The position numbers and the translations under genes are program-made. This document shows positions 37,070-43,696 of a stretch of 64,000 bases of DNA, piece after piece. This DNA is from Phyllobacterium calauticae. GTDB lineage: Bacteria; Pseudomonadota; Alphaproteobacteria; Rhizobiales; Rhizobiaceae. Positions within the stretch are counted from its first letter, which is position 1, and every line of letters starts with the position of its first letter. The notes beneath the pieces are model-generated. The model was not told the origin of the DNA and ran no database searches. It saw nothing but the letters and a program-made list of their open reading frames with translations. The stretch covers positions 124,001 to 188,000 of the forward strand of contig NZ_JAGENB010000005.1 of assembly GCF_019991125.1 (NCBI RefSeq). Reading direction: 5' to 3'.

Positions 37070-37103
37070 GGTCAAAGGACATAACTGGTGGTATATTGCT
37101 ACC
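37070..37103 (-). promoter_or_regulatory. 34 bp promoter-like box A, facing porin 2
   Basis: Read on the minus strand it begins GGTAGCAA, contains CCACCAGTT and ends TCCTTTGACC; TTGACC is a candidate -35 about 85 bp upstream of the porin start. No convincing TATAAT follows at the normal distance, so an activator may be needed. It matches box B at 28 of 34 positions by direct comparison. Confidence 0.6.
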
Positions 37104-37342
37104 AGACGCAATGTTGCTAATTTGCACCAGTCGCCCAGAAGCAAAATGTCGTCATGGCGTGTCGGTCCTGTCTTTCCGCTGCACAAAACGCCCAGCCGGC
37201 TTACTGTTTTTCGATGCAAATCAAATCTTTGTAAGGTCCGCATCCTGCTATAGGTCACCGACGAATCCCGTTCACGAAAACCGCAATTTTCCGCAAATGT
37301 CGCGGGAAAGCCGCGTCCGGCGCAATTTGGCTGCGCAAAGTT

Positions 37343-37376
37343 GGTAGCAAAAAGCCACCAGTTTTATCCTTTGACT
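37343..37376 (+). promoter_or_regulatory. 34 bp promoter-like box B, inverted copy facing the candidate sRNA
   Basis: Plus strand: GGTAGCAA, CCACCAGTT and TCCTTTGACT occur at the same spacing as in box A (28 of 34 identical), in the opposite orientation. TTGACT at 37371-37376 would place a transcription start near 37405, about 115 nt before a terminator-like T-tract. The same regulator probably acts on both boxes. Confidence 0.6.
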
Positions 37377-37404
37377 GCCTGGAAAATCGGATGCAACGTG
37401 AACT

Positions 37405-37520
37405 GGCAAATTCTCGTTCATGCGGCAAGACTGCGTTGAACAGGAAGGCAAATGAGTTCAATTGATCTCCAGTCAATGCTCAACGACCCTGCCTTTCCAA
37501 GGGGCAGGGTCATTTCTTTT
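37405..37520 (+). ncRNA. Candidate sRNA, possible porin antisense regulator
   Basis: Not a recognised family; proposed from context. A promoter-like box (37343-37376) precedes it and a rho-independent-type terminator closes it. The unpaired segment just before the terminator contains GATCTCCAGT (37464-37473), which is the exact complement of ACTGGAGATC, the Shine-Dalgarno region of porin 2 mRNA (positions 36999-36990). Pairing extends to 12 bp with one G-U. Porin 1 mRNA carries UGGAGAUC over its own SD (23555-23548), giving 8 bp of the same pairing. This resembles MicF/MicC-type blocking of porin translation. The 5' end is estimated only from the -35-like TTGACT; no good -10 is visible, and expression is unproven. 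Confidence 0.45.
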
Positions 37521-37526
37521 GAGCAT
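37476..37526 (+). terminator. Nested stem with T-rich tract, terminator of the candidate sRNA
   Basis: Inner stem GACCCTGCC (37485-37493) / GGCAGGGTC (37503-37511), 9 perfect pairs, followed by ATTTCTTTT. An outer pair ATGCTCAA (37476-37483) / TTGAGCAT (37519-37526) encloses it. On the plus strand the T-rich tract is in the right place; on the minus strand the tail is not T-rich, so it most likely ends a plus-strand transcript. Confidence 0.65.
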
Positions 37527-37578
37527 GATGGTCGAGATCGGGTGGCGCGGCGAGTGCGCTTTCCGCAAGCGAAGGTCT

Positions 37579-38526
37579 TCAGGCGTTGCGATCTATGGGC
37601 AACAGATCGTAATCCCCGTTGGCAAGATGAATGTCGAATTGGGCGCGGGCTATATGGGCGGCGACCATGTTTTCGAAAACGTCATTGAGTGTCGGCAATA
37701 TCTCGATCTGCCGGCCGCCGTCTTCCAGCAGACGCACCAGCCCTTCCGCTTCGGCCCGTTTCATAAGCCGGCGAATATGGGTGCGTGACACGCCGAAGAG
37801 ATTGCCGATTTCATCATAGGGAAAGCTGACGATATTCTCCCGGTCTGCCGGTTGCTGTTCCTTCATTGTCATCAGCTTGCAGAGCAGGACTCCGCCGCCA
37901 TCGCTGATGGCGAAGAGTTGGGAACTGTGCAGGTTGGAAATCATGGTGCTGACATTGAGCAGCGAATGCAGGCTGGAGGCGAAATAGCGTTCGAGGAAGC
38001 CGTCCGTACCGTCGATCAATTGCTTGTAATGTCTCGAAGGAAACAATTTGTCGGCCGCCGCGATGGCAACGCCGACAATCCTGCGCATGCCGGATATCAG
38101 CTTGTCAGTCGGCTGGATCAGATGGTTCCGGTGGTCGGTTTCGTCGAGCACGCGGCTGACAAGCCCGATATTCTCCAGAAGATCGATTGTCGCCGAGGTG
38201 GTGTTCTTGCTGCAGAGCTTCAGGCTCGACGTTATGTTCTGGATGCTGGAAATGGTTGCGCCGTGATGTCCATTGTCGCGGGTGAAATGCAGTGCGAGAA
38301 TCGACATGCAGATGACTTGCCGGGCGACATTCGCCATGACCTTGTTGGCCATGTAGCGGCCTTCAAAAATTCCGACGGCGTCGTCCGCATAGTCCGCCGC
38401 TGCTTCGCTGAAATTGGGATGCTGACGCAGGATCGCGACGCGCTGCAGCAGCCACTCGGAACGTGTTTCATGACTTATGAAGGGAAGGGTTTCGGGCATC
38501 CGGTCGTTCATGAAGGCTATTCCCAT
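37579..38526 (-). CDS. Putative transcriptional regulator with two helix-turn-helix regions
   Basis: About 315 residues, no enzyme motif. A mid-protein region (ISSIQNITSSLKLCSKNTTSATIDLLENIGLVSRV) looks like a MarR-type winged helix. A C-terminal region (FPYDEIGNLFGVSRTHIRRLMKRAEAEGLVRLL) is a second clear HTH of the Crp/ArsR kind. I do not recognise the family. GGAGTGG precedes ATG 38526 by 7 bp; ATG 38511 is an alternative, and the frame extends to 38676 without support. Its stop is 52 bp from the sRNA terminator, and it is the nearest regulator gene to the porin/sRNA region, so it is a candidate controller of that region, by position only. Confidence 0.7.
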   Translation of the reverse strand: MGIAFMNDRMPETLPFISHETRSEWLLQRVAILRQHPNFSEAAADYADDAVGIFEGRYMANKVMANVARQVICMSILALHFTRDNGHHGATISSIQNITSSLKLCSKNTTSATIDLLENIGLVSRVLDETDHRNHLIQPTDKLISGMRRIVGVAIAAADKLFPSRHYKQLIDGTDGFLERYFASSLHSLLNVSTMISNLHSSQLFAISDGGGVLLCKLMTMKEQQPADRENIVSFPYDEIGNLFGVSRTHIRRLMKRAEAEGLVRLLEDGGRQIEILPTLNDVFENMVAAHIARAQFDIHLANGDYDLLPIDRNA

Positions 38527-38809
38527 TCGATTGCCACTCCGTCTGGATTTGCACCAGTGTCGTTTTGCCCTTTGCGGGCAGTTGGTTCGGCGGGTGTCGG
38601 GGAGCCCTGTCCTGATCACGCAATGTACATGGTCCTGCGATGAACGCTGATAACAAGTGCGTGAATCAAACGGCACGCCTTGCGTGTGGTCTGGCTTCCC
38701 CGGGTACAGAAATTGCCTCCACCCCCACGCAAGCGGTCTTGCCTGCTGCGCGACTGGTCTCGGCTGGATGGTCAGGTTTGGGACGGTAAAGACAGGGCGT
38801 CTCTAGCCG

Positions 38810-39442
38810 TCACTTGGCGGAATAGGCGGCAATCATGGCGTCGCACGCCCGCTTCAACTGTTGCTGAGGACCTTCCACGCCAGCACTTTGGCCGCACACG
38901 CGGGCCCCCTCGACAAGCAGCACAAGCGCATCCGCCAATTGTTCGGCCTGTGTGACCCCTGCCATGCGGCAAAGGTCGATCAGGCGCTGCTTGTGCACTT
39001 TCTTGGCATCGACGATCACTTTGAAAGCGGGGTGATTCGCTTCCTTGAGTTCAATGGCGGCATTGGCCAGGTCGCAGCCGCGCGGGTCACTGAACACGCA
39101 TTCGGCGGCTTCATGAATCCAGCCGCGTATCTGCGCCAGCGGATCATCCGGAAAGGCCGTTTCCAGATCGCGCCAGATCTGTTCGCGCCGTGCGGAAACC
39201 TGTTTGAGGCACTCGCAGATCAGGTCGTCCTTCGATCCGAAGTGGCGATACAGCGTCATCTTGTTGGAATCGGCGGCCTCGGCAATCGCGTCGACACCAA
39301 CGCCCTTGATGCCTTGCTGGCGAAACAGCTCGATGGCGCTGGCCACGATGCGGGCGCGCGGCGGCATTCGGCTGCCGTCGGATTCCCCTGATATAACAGT
39401 ATCGTGAGGTTTCGAAATTTCCTGCGTAGGCGCGCTTGACAT
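38810..39442 (-). CDS. TetR/AcrR-family transcriptional regulator
   Basis: A 210-residue repressor-like protein. HTH at about 28-75 (RARIVASAIELFRQQGIKGVGVDAIAEAADSNKMTLYRHFGSKDDLI) and a C-terminal dimerisation/ligand domain with FSDPRGCDLANAAIEL and VLLVEGARV, as in the TetR_C group that often controls a neighbouring reductase or transporter. Two tandem GTTAC-N6-GTAAC palindromes lie immediately upstream (39447-39486), consistent with autoregulation. The divergent neighbour is a small unknown protein. Confidence 0.88.
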   Translation of the reverse strand: MSSAPTQEISKPHDTVISGESDGSRMPPRARIVASAIELFRQQGIKGVGVDAIAEAADSNKMTLYRHFGSKDDLICECLKQVSARREQIWRDLETAFPDDPLAQIRGWIHEAAECVFSDPRGCDLANAAIELKEANHPAFKVIVDAKKVHKQRLIDLCRMAGVTQAEQLADALVLLVEGARVCGQSAGVEGPQQQLKRACDAMIAAYSAK

Positions 39443-39446
39443 AGAT

Positions 39447-39486
39447 GTTACCGTCCAGTAACTATGGGTTGTTACTTACCGGTAAC
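39447..39486. promoter_or_regulatory. Tandem TetR-type operators
   Basis: GTTAC-CGTCCA-GTAAC (39447-39462) and GTTAC-TTACCG-GTAAC (39471-39486) are two copies of the same 5-6-5 palindrome with centres 24 bp apart. The second is extended to TGTTAC/GTAACA. They sit between the divergent tetR and small-protein genes, so one regulator probably controls both. Confidence 0.75.
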
Positions 39487-39605
39487 ACGCATTTGGTTCT
39501 CATGTCAATTTTTCAAATTGGTGTTCGGGCCGACGCCTTACAAAAGTACTGATTTACCATTCTATTCGTTATTGCGGCGCCGTTGCCGCGCAGAAGGAGA
39601 GCATC

Positions 39606-39860
39606 ATGCCACAGACATATGCCGATCTTACCCTTGCTGAAGCTTTATCAGATCCCATGATCAACGCCGTCATGCGCGCTGACCATGTGACCCGCAGCGA
39701 GCTTGAACTCCTTATGAAATCTGTGGCGCGAAAAAATATTGAAGCTGTCGCATCCAATAATTGGCAGCGCCCGTTTACGGTGGATCAACCCGCAGTATCC
39801 AAGAGCCTGCTTGCCATGGGCGCGCGCGTTCGCTCGGCCTGCTGCGAAGGGTCCGTATAG
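39606..39860 (+). CDS. Small conserved-looking protein of unknown function (84 aa)
   Basis: A soluble 84-residue protein, MPQTYADLTLAEALSDP at the N-terminus, predicted mostly helical, with a CC pair near the C-terminus. No signal peptide, membrane segment or known motif. It is supported as a real gene by a strong RBS (AAGGAGAG 6 bp before ATG 39606), by its position opposite a TetR gene with shared operators, and by a textbook terminator 50 bp downstream. It is probably the regulated target of that TetR. I do not recognise the family. Confidence 0.72.
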   Translation: MPQTYADLTLAEALSDPMINAVMRADHVTRSELELLMKSVARKNIEAVASNNWQRPFTVDQPAVSKSLLAMGARVRSACCEGSV

Positions 39861-39910
39861 CGTTCGGGTTGGAGTTCGGGCAGTCCACGGATTGCTAATG
39901 CAAATGATCG

Positions 39911-39946
39911 CCGGCAGTTCCCATGGGAGCTGCCGGTTTTGTTTTG
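39911..39946 (+). terminator. Intrinsic terminator after the 84-aa protein gene
   Basis: CCGGCAG pairs with CTGCCGG, and an inner TCCCATGGGA extends the stem; TTTTGTTTTG follows. A strong rho-independent terminator on the plus strand. Confidence 0.9.
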
Positions 39947-40117
39947 CAGCAAGTGGTGCTGCACAGGATTTTCGCAGTTGCACAAAATATCGGCAGACAA
40001 TGTGCAATTGTTGAGCGCGGCTGTCTGTCTTGGCGGCCCGGTTTTGTTTGCTGGCAAGCTGTCATTTGCTGTTTTTACGCCTCCGGGCGGGCCCGCAATT
40101 AAGCCTCCGTCGAAAGT

Positions 40118-40133
40118 GGCACGCAAATTGCTT
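40118..40133 (+). promoter_or_regulatory. Sigma-54 (RpoN) promoter of glnII
   Basis: TGGCACG-CAAA-TTGCT is an exact -24/-12 consensus with the GG and GC doublets 12 bp apart. Transcription would begin about 80 bp before the glnII start. Rhizobial glnII genes are known to be NtrC/RpoN dependent, which agrees with the NtrC-like half-sites about 110-140 bp upstream. Confidence 0.92.
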
Positions 40134-40224
40134 TGGGTAGTGTATCCGCAGGTGATGGCGCACGATTGGGCGCAGCACCGGCAAAAAGGATCAGCACGCA
40201 CAACTACCTATGAGAGAAGCCATA

Positions 40225-41271
40225 ATGACAAAATACAAACTCGAATACATCTGGCTCGACGGTTACACGCCGGTCCCCAACCTTCGCGGCAAGACGCAGG
40301 TCAAGGAATTCGACGCTTTCCCCAAACTGGAACAGCTGCCTCTCTGGAACTTTGACGGAAGTTCGACGATGCAGGCCGAGGGCAGAAGTTCGGATTGCGT
40401 TTTGAAGCCGGTTGCCGTCTATCCGGACAGCGAGCGCAAGAATGGCGTTCTCGTGATGTGCGAAGTGATGATGCCCGATGGCAAGACACCACATCCTTCC
40501 AATACGCGTGCAAGCATCAATGACGATGAAGGCGCATGGTTCGGGTTCGAACAGGAATATTTCCTCTACAAGAACGGCCGCCCGCTCGGCTTCCCCGAGG
40601 CCGGCTTCCCTGCGCCCCAGGGCCCCTATTATACGGGCGTCGGCTACAGCAATGTCGGCGATGTCGCCCGCAAGATCGTCGAAGAACATCTCGATATCTG
40701 CCTTGCTGCCGGTCTGAACCACGAAGGCATCAATGCCGAAGTGGCCAAGGGACAGTGGGAATTCCAGATTTTCGGCAAGGGCTCCAAGAAGGCCGCGGAC
40801 GAAATCTGGATGGCGCGCTATCTCCTGCAGCGTCTGTGCGAAAAGTACGGTATCGACGTCGAATACCATTGCAAGCCGCTGGGTGATACCGATTGGAATG
40901 GTTCCGGCATGCATGCCAACTTCTCGACGGACTATATGCGCGAAGTCGGCGGCAAGGATTATTTCGAACAGGTCATGGCTGCGTTCGAAGCCGCCTGCGA
41001 TGAGCATATTGCCGTATACGGACCGGACAATCATCTGCGCCTGACCGGCAAGCACGAGACCCAGTCCATCCATCAGTTCAGCTATGGCGTCGCCGATCGC
41101 GGTGCGTCGATCCGCGTGCCGCACAGCTTTGTCGCCAATGGCTACCGGGGCTACCTCGAAGATCGCCGTCCGAATTCCCAGGGCGATCCCTACCAGATCG
41201 CGTCGCAGATTTTGCGCACGATCGCATCGGTTCCGGAACCGGTCGAAGACAGGCTCGCTGCCGTCGCTTAA
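40225..41271 (+). CDS. glnII: Glutamine synthetase II (eukaryote-type GSII)
   Basis: A 348-residue enzyme that assimilates ammonium into glutamine. It has the short GSII form rather than the about 470-residue GSI. Motifs: LEYIWLDGYTP at the start, LPLWNFDGSST, WFGFEQEYFLY, GINAEVAKGQWEFQIF, the catalytic GSGMHANFST and HETQSIHQFSYGVADRGASIRVP. There is no adenylylation loop as in GSI; control is transcriptional. ATG 40225 has GAGAGAAG about 6 bp upstream; an in-frame ATG at 40210 gives five extra residues. It is monocistronic, with a sigma-54 promoter upstream and a 14 bp hairpin downstream. GSII is characteristic of Rhizobiales and a few other bacteria. Confidence 0.95.
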   Translation: MTKYKLEYIWLDGYTPVPNLRGKTQVKEFDAFPKLEQLPLWNFDGSSTMQAEGRSSDCVLKPVAVYPDSERKNGVLVMCEVMMPDGKTPHPSNTRASINDDEGAWFGFEQEYFLYKNGRPLGFPEAGFPAPQGPYYTGVGYSNVGDVARKIVEEHLDICLAAGLNHEGINAEVAKGQWEFQIFGKGSKKAADEIWMARYLLQRLCEKYGIDVEYHCKPLGDTDWNGSGMHANFSTDYMREVGGKDYFEQVMAAFEAACDEHIAVYGPDNHLRLTGKHETQSIHQFSYGVADRGASIRVPHSFVANGYRGYLEDRRPNSQGDPYQIASQILRTIASVPEPVEDRLAAVA

Positions 41272-41278
41272 GTTGTTC

Positions 41279-41310
41279 CGGCATGGCGCGGGTTTTCCCG
41301 CGCCATGCCG
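41279..41310 (+). terminator. Hairpin terminator after glnII
   Basis: A perfect 14 bp stem CGGCATGGCGCGGG / CCCGCGCCATGCCG with a TTTT loop, 8 bp after the glnII stop. There is no T-run after it, so it may act mainly as an mRNA 3' stabiliser or a weak terminator. Confidence 0.7.
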
Positions 41311-41407
41311 CCCTCCTCGGATGAGCGATGGAAATCGATCGAGATCCGAAGCCGGCTGCCGGCCTGTTCGCAGCCACCCCTTTGCCATACCTCCGGTAGA
41401 ATATGAA

Positions 41408-41430
41408 CTCACTTGCAATCAGTAAGTGAG
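41408..41430. promoter_or_regulatory. Orphan operator-like palindrome
   Basis: CTCACTT and AAGTGAG, 7 perfect pairs 9 bp apart. This resembles TetR/HxlR-type operators, yet no regulator gene is adjacent; it lies about 256 bp upstream of the secreted repeat protein. Confidence 0.4.
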
Positions 41431-41685
41431 AAGATCATGCTGTGTTTGCAATGCCATGGATCAATCATGCCGGGTCACGCTGATGCGCAATTCACCTGCA
41501 AATATTCCTGGAAGCGAGACATTTTCAGCCACAATCGACGTGCAGATTCCACTTGATGACTTCGAGTGGTGCGTTGAAAATGCGCTTCACTCCCCAGGGA
41601 CGGGAGGCATCAAGGCATTGTTAAACCGGAACGCATGGTGCGTGCCCGGGGGAAACGCGAACCAGATCGCAAGGAACATGTGAAG

Positions 41686-42384
41686 ATGAACCAGTTTCTG
41701 ACACATACGCTCGCCGCATCGGTGATTGTCGGCGCCGGATTGACACTATTTGCCCTCCCTGCATCCGCAGCGAGCACCGCTGCCCAGTCTGTCACCAAAG
41801 AGTGCAGCACGAAGTACAATGCGGCCAAGCAGGCCGGTACGCTCAATGGCCAGAAATGGCCGCAGTTCCTGTCGACCTGCAGTGCGAGCCTGAAGACCGA
41901 TGCTGCGGCACCGGCTCCTGCGGCCACGGCACCGGCGGTCAAGCAGGCTCAGGACGCCACCAAGCCGGCCAAAACGCCGGCAATGGCAGCAGCGCCGGCA
42001 GCAGCCGGAACCATGTCGGCCAAAGCGGTGACCAAGGAATGCAGCACCCAGTATCAGGCTGCCAAAACCGCCGGTACATTGAAGGATCAGAAGTGGCCGC
42101 AGTTCCTGTCGGCGTGCAGCGACAGTCTCAAGGCCGACAAATCCGATGCGGCAATGCCGCCGGAACCGGCCGCCGCGCCAGCCAAGGCGACCGCCGGCAA
42201 AGCGGGCGCAGCAACCGAAACCGCCGCCAACGGCAAACCTTTGTCTGCCGGTGAAATCGCATTCCGTTCCCGCATTCGCGAATGCGGCGATGAGTGGCAA
42301 AAGGCAAAGGCTGCCAACAAGGTTGCCGGCCAGACATGGCCGCAATACTGGAGTGCATGCAACACCCGCCTGAAGTCTGAATAG
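41686..42384 (+). CDS. Secreted protein with three Cys-pair repeats
   Basis: A 232-residue exported protein of unknown function. Signal peptide 1-29 (cleavage ASA/AS). The mature part has three copies of a unit of about 32 residues, pattern ECSTKYNAAKQAGTLNGQKWPQFLSTC, with Cys pairs 40/65, 119/144 and 200/225, each exactly 25 apart, and WPQ(F/Y) between them. They are joined by Ala/Pro/Lys-rich linkers of about 50 residues. The two Cys of each repeat probably form a disulfide in the periplasm. It resembles short single-domain periplasmic proteins common in Rhizobiales; I cannot name the family. ATG 41686 has AAGGAAC upstream; the frame to 41635 is not supported. Confidence 0.8.
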   Translation: MNQFLTHTLAASVIVGAGLTLFALPASAASTAAQSVTKECSTKYNAAKQAGTLNGQKWPQFLSTCSASLKTDAAAPAPAATAPAVKQAQDATKPAKTPAMAAAPAAAGTMSAKAVTKECSTQYQAAKTAGTLKDQKWPQFLSACSDSLKADKSDAAMPPEPAAAPAKATAGKAGAATETAANGKPLSAGEIAFRSRIRECGDEWQKAKAANKVAGQTWPQYWSACNTRLKSE

Positions 42385-42426
42385 GAACAGCCTGCCATTC
42401 GGCAGGCCGCGATTGAATTCCAAGCA

Positions 42427-42460
42427 CGCCCGGACGGCTCAATTGCCTGTCCGGGCGTTT
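42427..42460 (+). terminator. Intrinsic terminator after the repeat-protein gene
   Basis: CGCCCGGAC pairs with GTCCGGGCG across a 13-nt loop and is followed by TTT. A smaller hairpin GCCTGCC-ATTC-GGCAGGC lies just before it, right after the stop codon. Confidence 0.7.
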
Positions 42461-42551
42461 CTGCTTGCAACGCCGTGGCTTTTCTGGCGTCATCCAACGC
42501 TCACAGAGGCGGTATAATATCCGGCTCTGCGCTCGCAAACAGGAGAATGCC

Positions 42552-42977
42552 ATGCCGATCCAGGATCTGGTGAACACCATAGCCACCCAAGCCAATCTCG
42601 ATCCGCAGGCAGCGGAAAAGGCGGCAGGAACCGTGTTGTCCGTGCTCCAGCATGAAGCTCCGGAACAGGCAGCCAGCCTTTTTGCCAAGATGCCGGGCGC
42701 CGCCCAGTTGGCGCAGAGTTTCGACGTCATGGCTGCCGGCAACCAGTCGGGCGGGCTCATCTCCAGCATAACCGGTTTTCTCAGCGGCGCTGCGGGTGAA
42801 AAAGTCGGCGCGCTGGTCAATGGCATGGCGGCGCTCAAGGCCAGCGGCTTGACGGTGGAGCAGATTCAGCAGGCGGGTACCGCCGTGATCGCCCATGCCA
42901 AGCAATCCGCCGATCCGCAGCTCGTCGATAAGATCGTTGCATCGGTTCCGGGCCTGAAGGGGCATTTTGGTCTTTGA
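42552..42977 (+). CDS. Hypothetical helical protein (141 aa)
   Basis: A 141-residue soluble protein starting MPIQDLVNTIATQANLDPQAAEKAAGTVLSVLQ, rich in Ala/Gly/Gln and predicted all-helical. The layout (an N-terminal helical bundle, a GLISSITGFLSG glycine-rich turn, then LTVEQIQQAGTAVIAHAKQ) is reminiscent of DUF2780-like proteins, but I cannot confirm this by eye. No signal peptide or membrane helix. AGGAGA lies 6 bp before ATG 42552. A GATGCGGTTG/CAACCGCATC hairpin (42990-43017) follows the stop, so it is probably monocistronic. Confidence 0.72.
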   Translation: MPIQDLVNTIATQANLDPQAAEKAAGTVLSVLQHEAPEQAASLFAKMPGAAQLAQSFDVMAAGNQSGGLISSITGFLSGAAGEKVGALVNGMAALKASGLTVEQIQQAGTAVIAHAKQSADPQLVDKIVASVPGLKGHFGL

Positions 42978-42989
42978 AACAATAGGGTT

Positions 42990-43017
42990 GATGCGGTTGC
43001 CGGCTGACAACCGCATC
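42990..43017 (+). terminator. Hairpin after the 141-aa protein gene
   Basis: Perfect 10 bp stem GATGCGGTTG / CAACCGCATC with an 8-nt loop, 12 bp after the stop codon. No T-run follows. Confidence 0.5.
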
Positions 43018-43072
43018 GCCACGGGATAAACCGCTTCTCGTATCGCCAAGGGCTAGCGAAGGAGCGGGCAGG

Positions 43073-43444
43073 ATGAACGGAACGCGACGCGCGTTTTATT
43101 TCGCGCTTGGCTGGGTGATGGTTGCGCTCGGCTTTATCGGCGCGCTCCTTCCGGTCATGCCCACCACCATTTTCCTGATCATCGCCGCCTGGTGTTTCGG
43201 CCGTTCTTCGCCGCGTTTCGAGAAATGGCTGCTGGAACACCCGGTCTTCGGCCCGACTCTGGTGCAGTGGCAGCGCCATGGCGCCATTCCGCTCCGGGTG
43301 AAATGGATTGCCTGCGGCGGCATGGCGTTCGGTTATGGCTCCTTCTGGTATTTTGCGCGGCCGACGCCGCTTCTCGGCGGTGTCGTCATGTTGTTCTTCA
43401 TCGCCTGCGCCGTTTACGTCATTTCCCGCCCGACCGGTAAATGA
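43073..43444 (+). CDS. DUF454 (YbaN-like) inner-membrane protein
   Basis: A 123-residue membrane protein of the DUF454/YbaN family. Two N-terminal hydrophobic segments (FALGWVMVALGFIGALLPVMPTTIFLIIAAWCF) carry the family's LP(V/G)LPTTPF-like motif, then SSPRFEKWLLEHPVFGP.L..W..HGAIP, then two more membrane segments. The molecular function is unknown. AGGAGCGGGCAGG precedes ATG 43073. It is a single gene, with no clear partner. Confidence 0.9.
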   Translation: MNGTRRAFYFALGWVMVALGFIGALLPVMPTTIFLIIAAWCFGRSSPRFEKWLLEHPVFGPTLVQWQRHGAIPLRVKWIACGGMAFGYGSFWYFARPTPLLGGVVMLFFIACAVYVISRPTGK

Positions 43445-43658
43445 CGGGCGACCTCGTGCGAATCGAAACGCCCATTCAAGGCCATTGATGTCCCGTCGGT
43501 GATGCAGGGAGGTTCCGTCCAGCGGATAAGCGGGATCGCGCAAAACCGGAAGTCGCAGGAATCGGGTGGACAGCGGGGACGCGGGAGAGATGCCGCCCCG
43601 AAAAACAGTTGACAAGCGCGCGCAAAAAATCCAACTCTATTACATTAAAAGGGGATAT

Positions 43659-43676
43659 ATTCCATTACAATGGAAT
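43659..43676. promoter_or_regulatory. Palindromic operator in front of the GNAT/hexosaminidase/ABC operon
   Basis: ATTCCATT-AC-AATGGAAT is a perfect 8-2-8 palindrome in an AT-rich patch, 20 bp upstream of the GTG start of the first gene. It is a good operator candidate for the operon, but no regulator gene is adjacent on this side; the AraC gene at 50725 is the nearest. Confidence 0.6.
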
Positions 43677-43696
43677 TATTTGGATGAGGAGCAGCG

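Larger units (their letters stand above)
36987..37578. other. Gene-free regulatory region between porin 2 and the HTH regulator
   Basis: A 592 bp stretch, noticeably more AT-rich than the flanks. No open frame has an RBS or a recognisable product. It contains, from left to right: the porin 2 leader and SD; a 34 bp box on the minus strand (37070-37103); about 240 bp with scattered short repeats (TAGCAA, AATTTGC/GCAAAT); an inverted copy of the box on the plus strand (37343-37376); and a nested terminator-like stem (37476-37526). The arrangement points to an unannotated divergent transcript. Confidence 0.7.
39861..40224. other. Intergenic region upstream of glnII
   Basis: A 364 bp stretch without a gene. 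It starts with the small-protein terminator (39911-39946), then an AT-rich part with NtrC-like half-sites (TTGCAC at 39978-39983, GTGCAA at 40002-40007, and TGCAC/GGTGC words near 39955-39965), and ends with the sigma-54 promoter at 40118-40133. The open frames crossing it lack ribosome-binding sites. Confidence 0.65.
41272..41685. other. Intergenic region between glnII and the repeat-protein gene
   Basis: A 414 bp stretch. It starts with the glnII terminator hairpin, then holds an isolated operator-like palindrome (CTCACTT-N9-AAGTGAG, 41408-41430). An 85-codon frame (41426-41683) starts with GTG inside that palindrome, has no RBS and overlaps the leader of the next gene; I do not count it as a gene. 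Confidence 0.55.

Noticed and set aside
37036-37347. Short plus- and minus-strand frames in the porin 2 upstream region
   Set aside because: No ribosome-binding sites, poor codon pattern, and they cross the repeated 34 bp boxes.
41426-41683. 85-aa frame between glnII and the repeat-protein gene
   Set aside because: GTG start inside a palindrome, no RBS, no motif, and overlap with the leader of the next gene.
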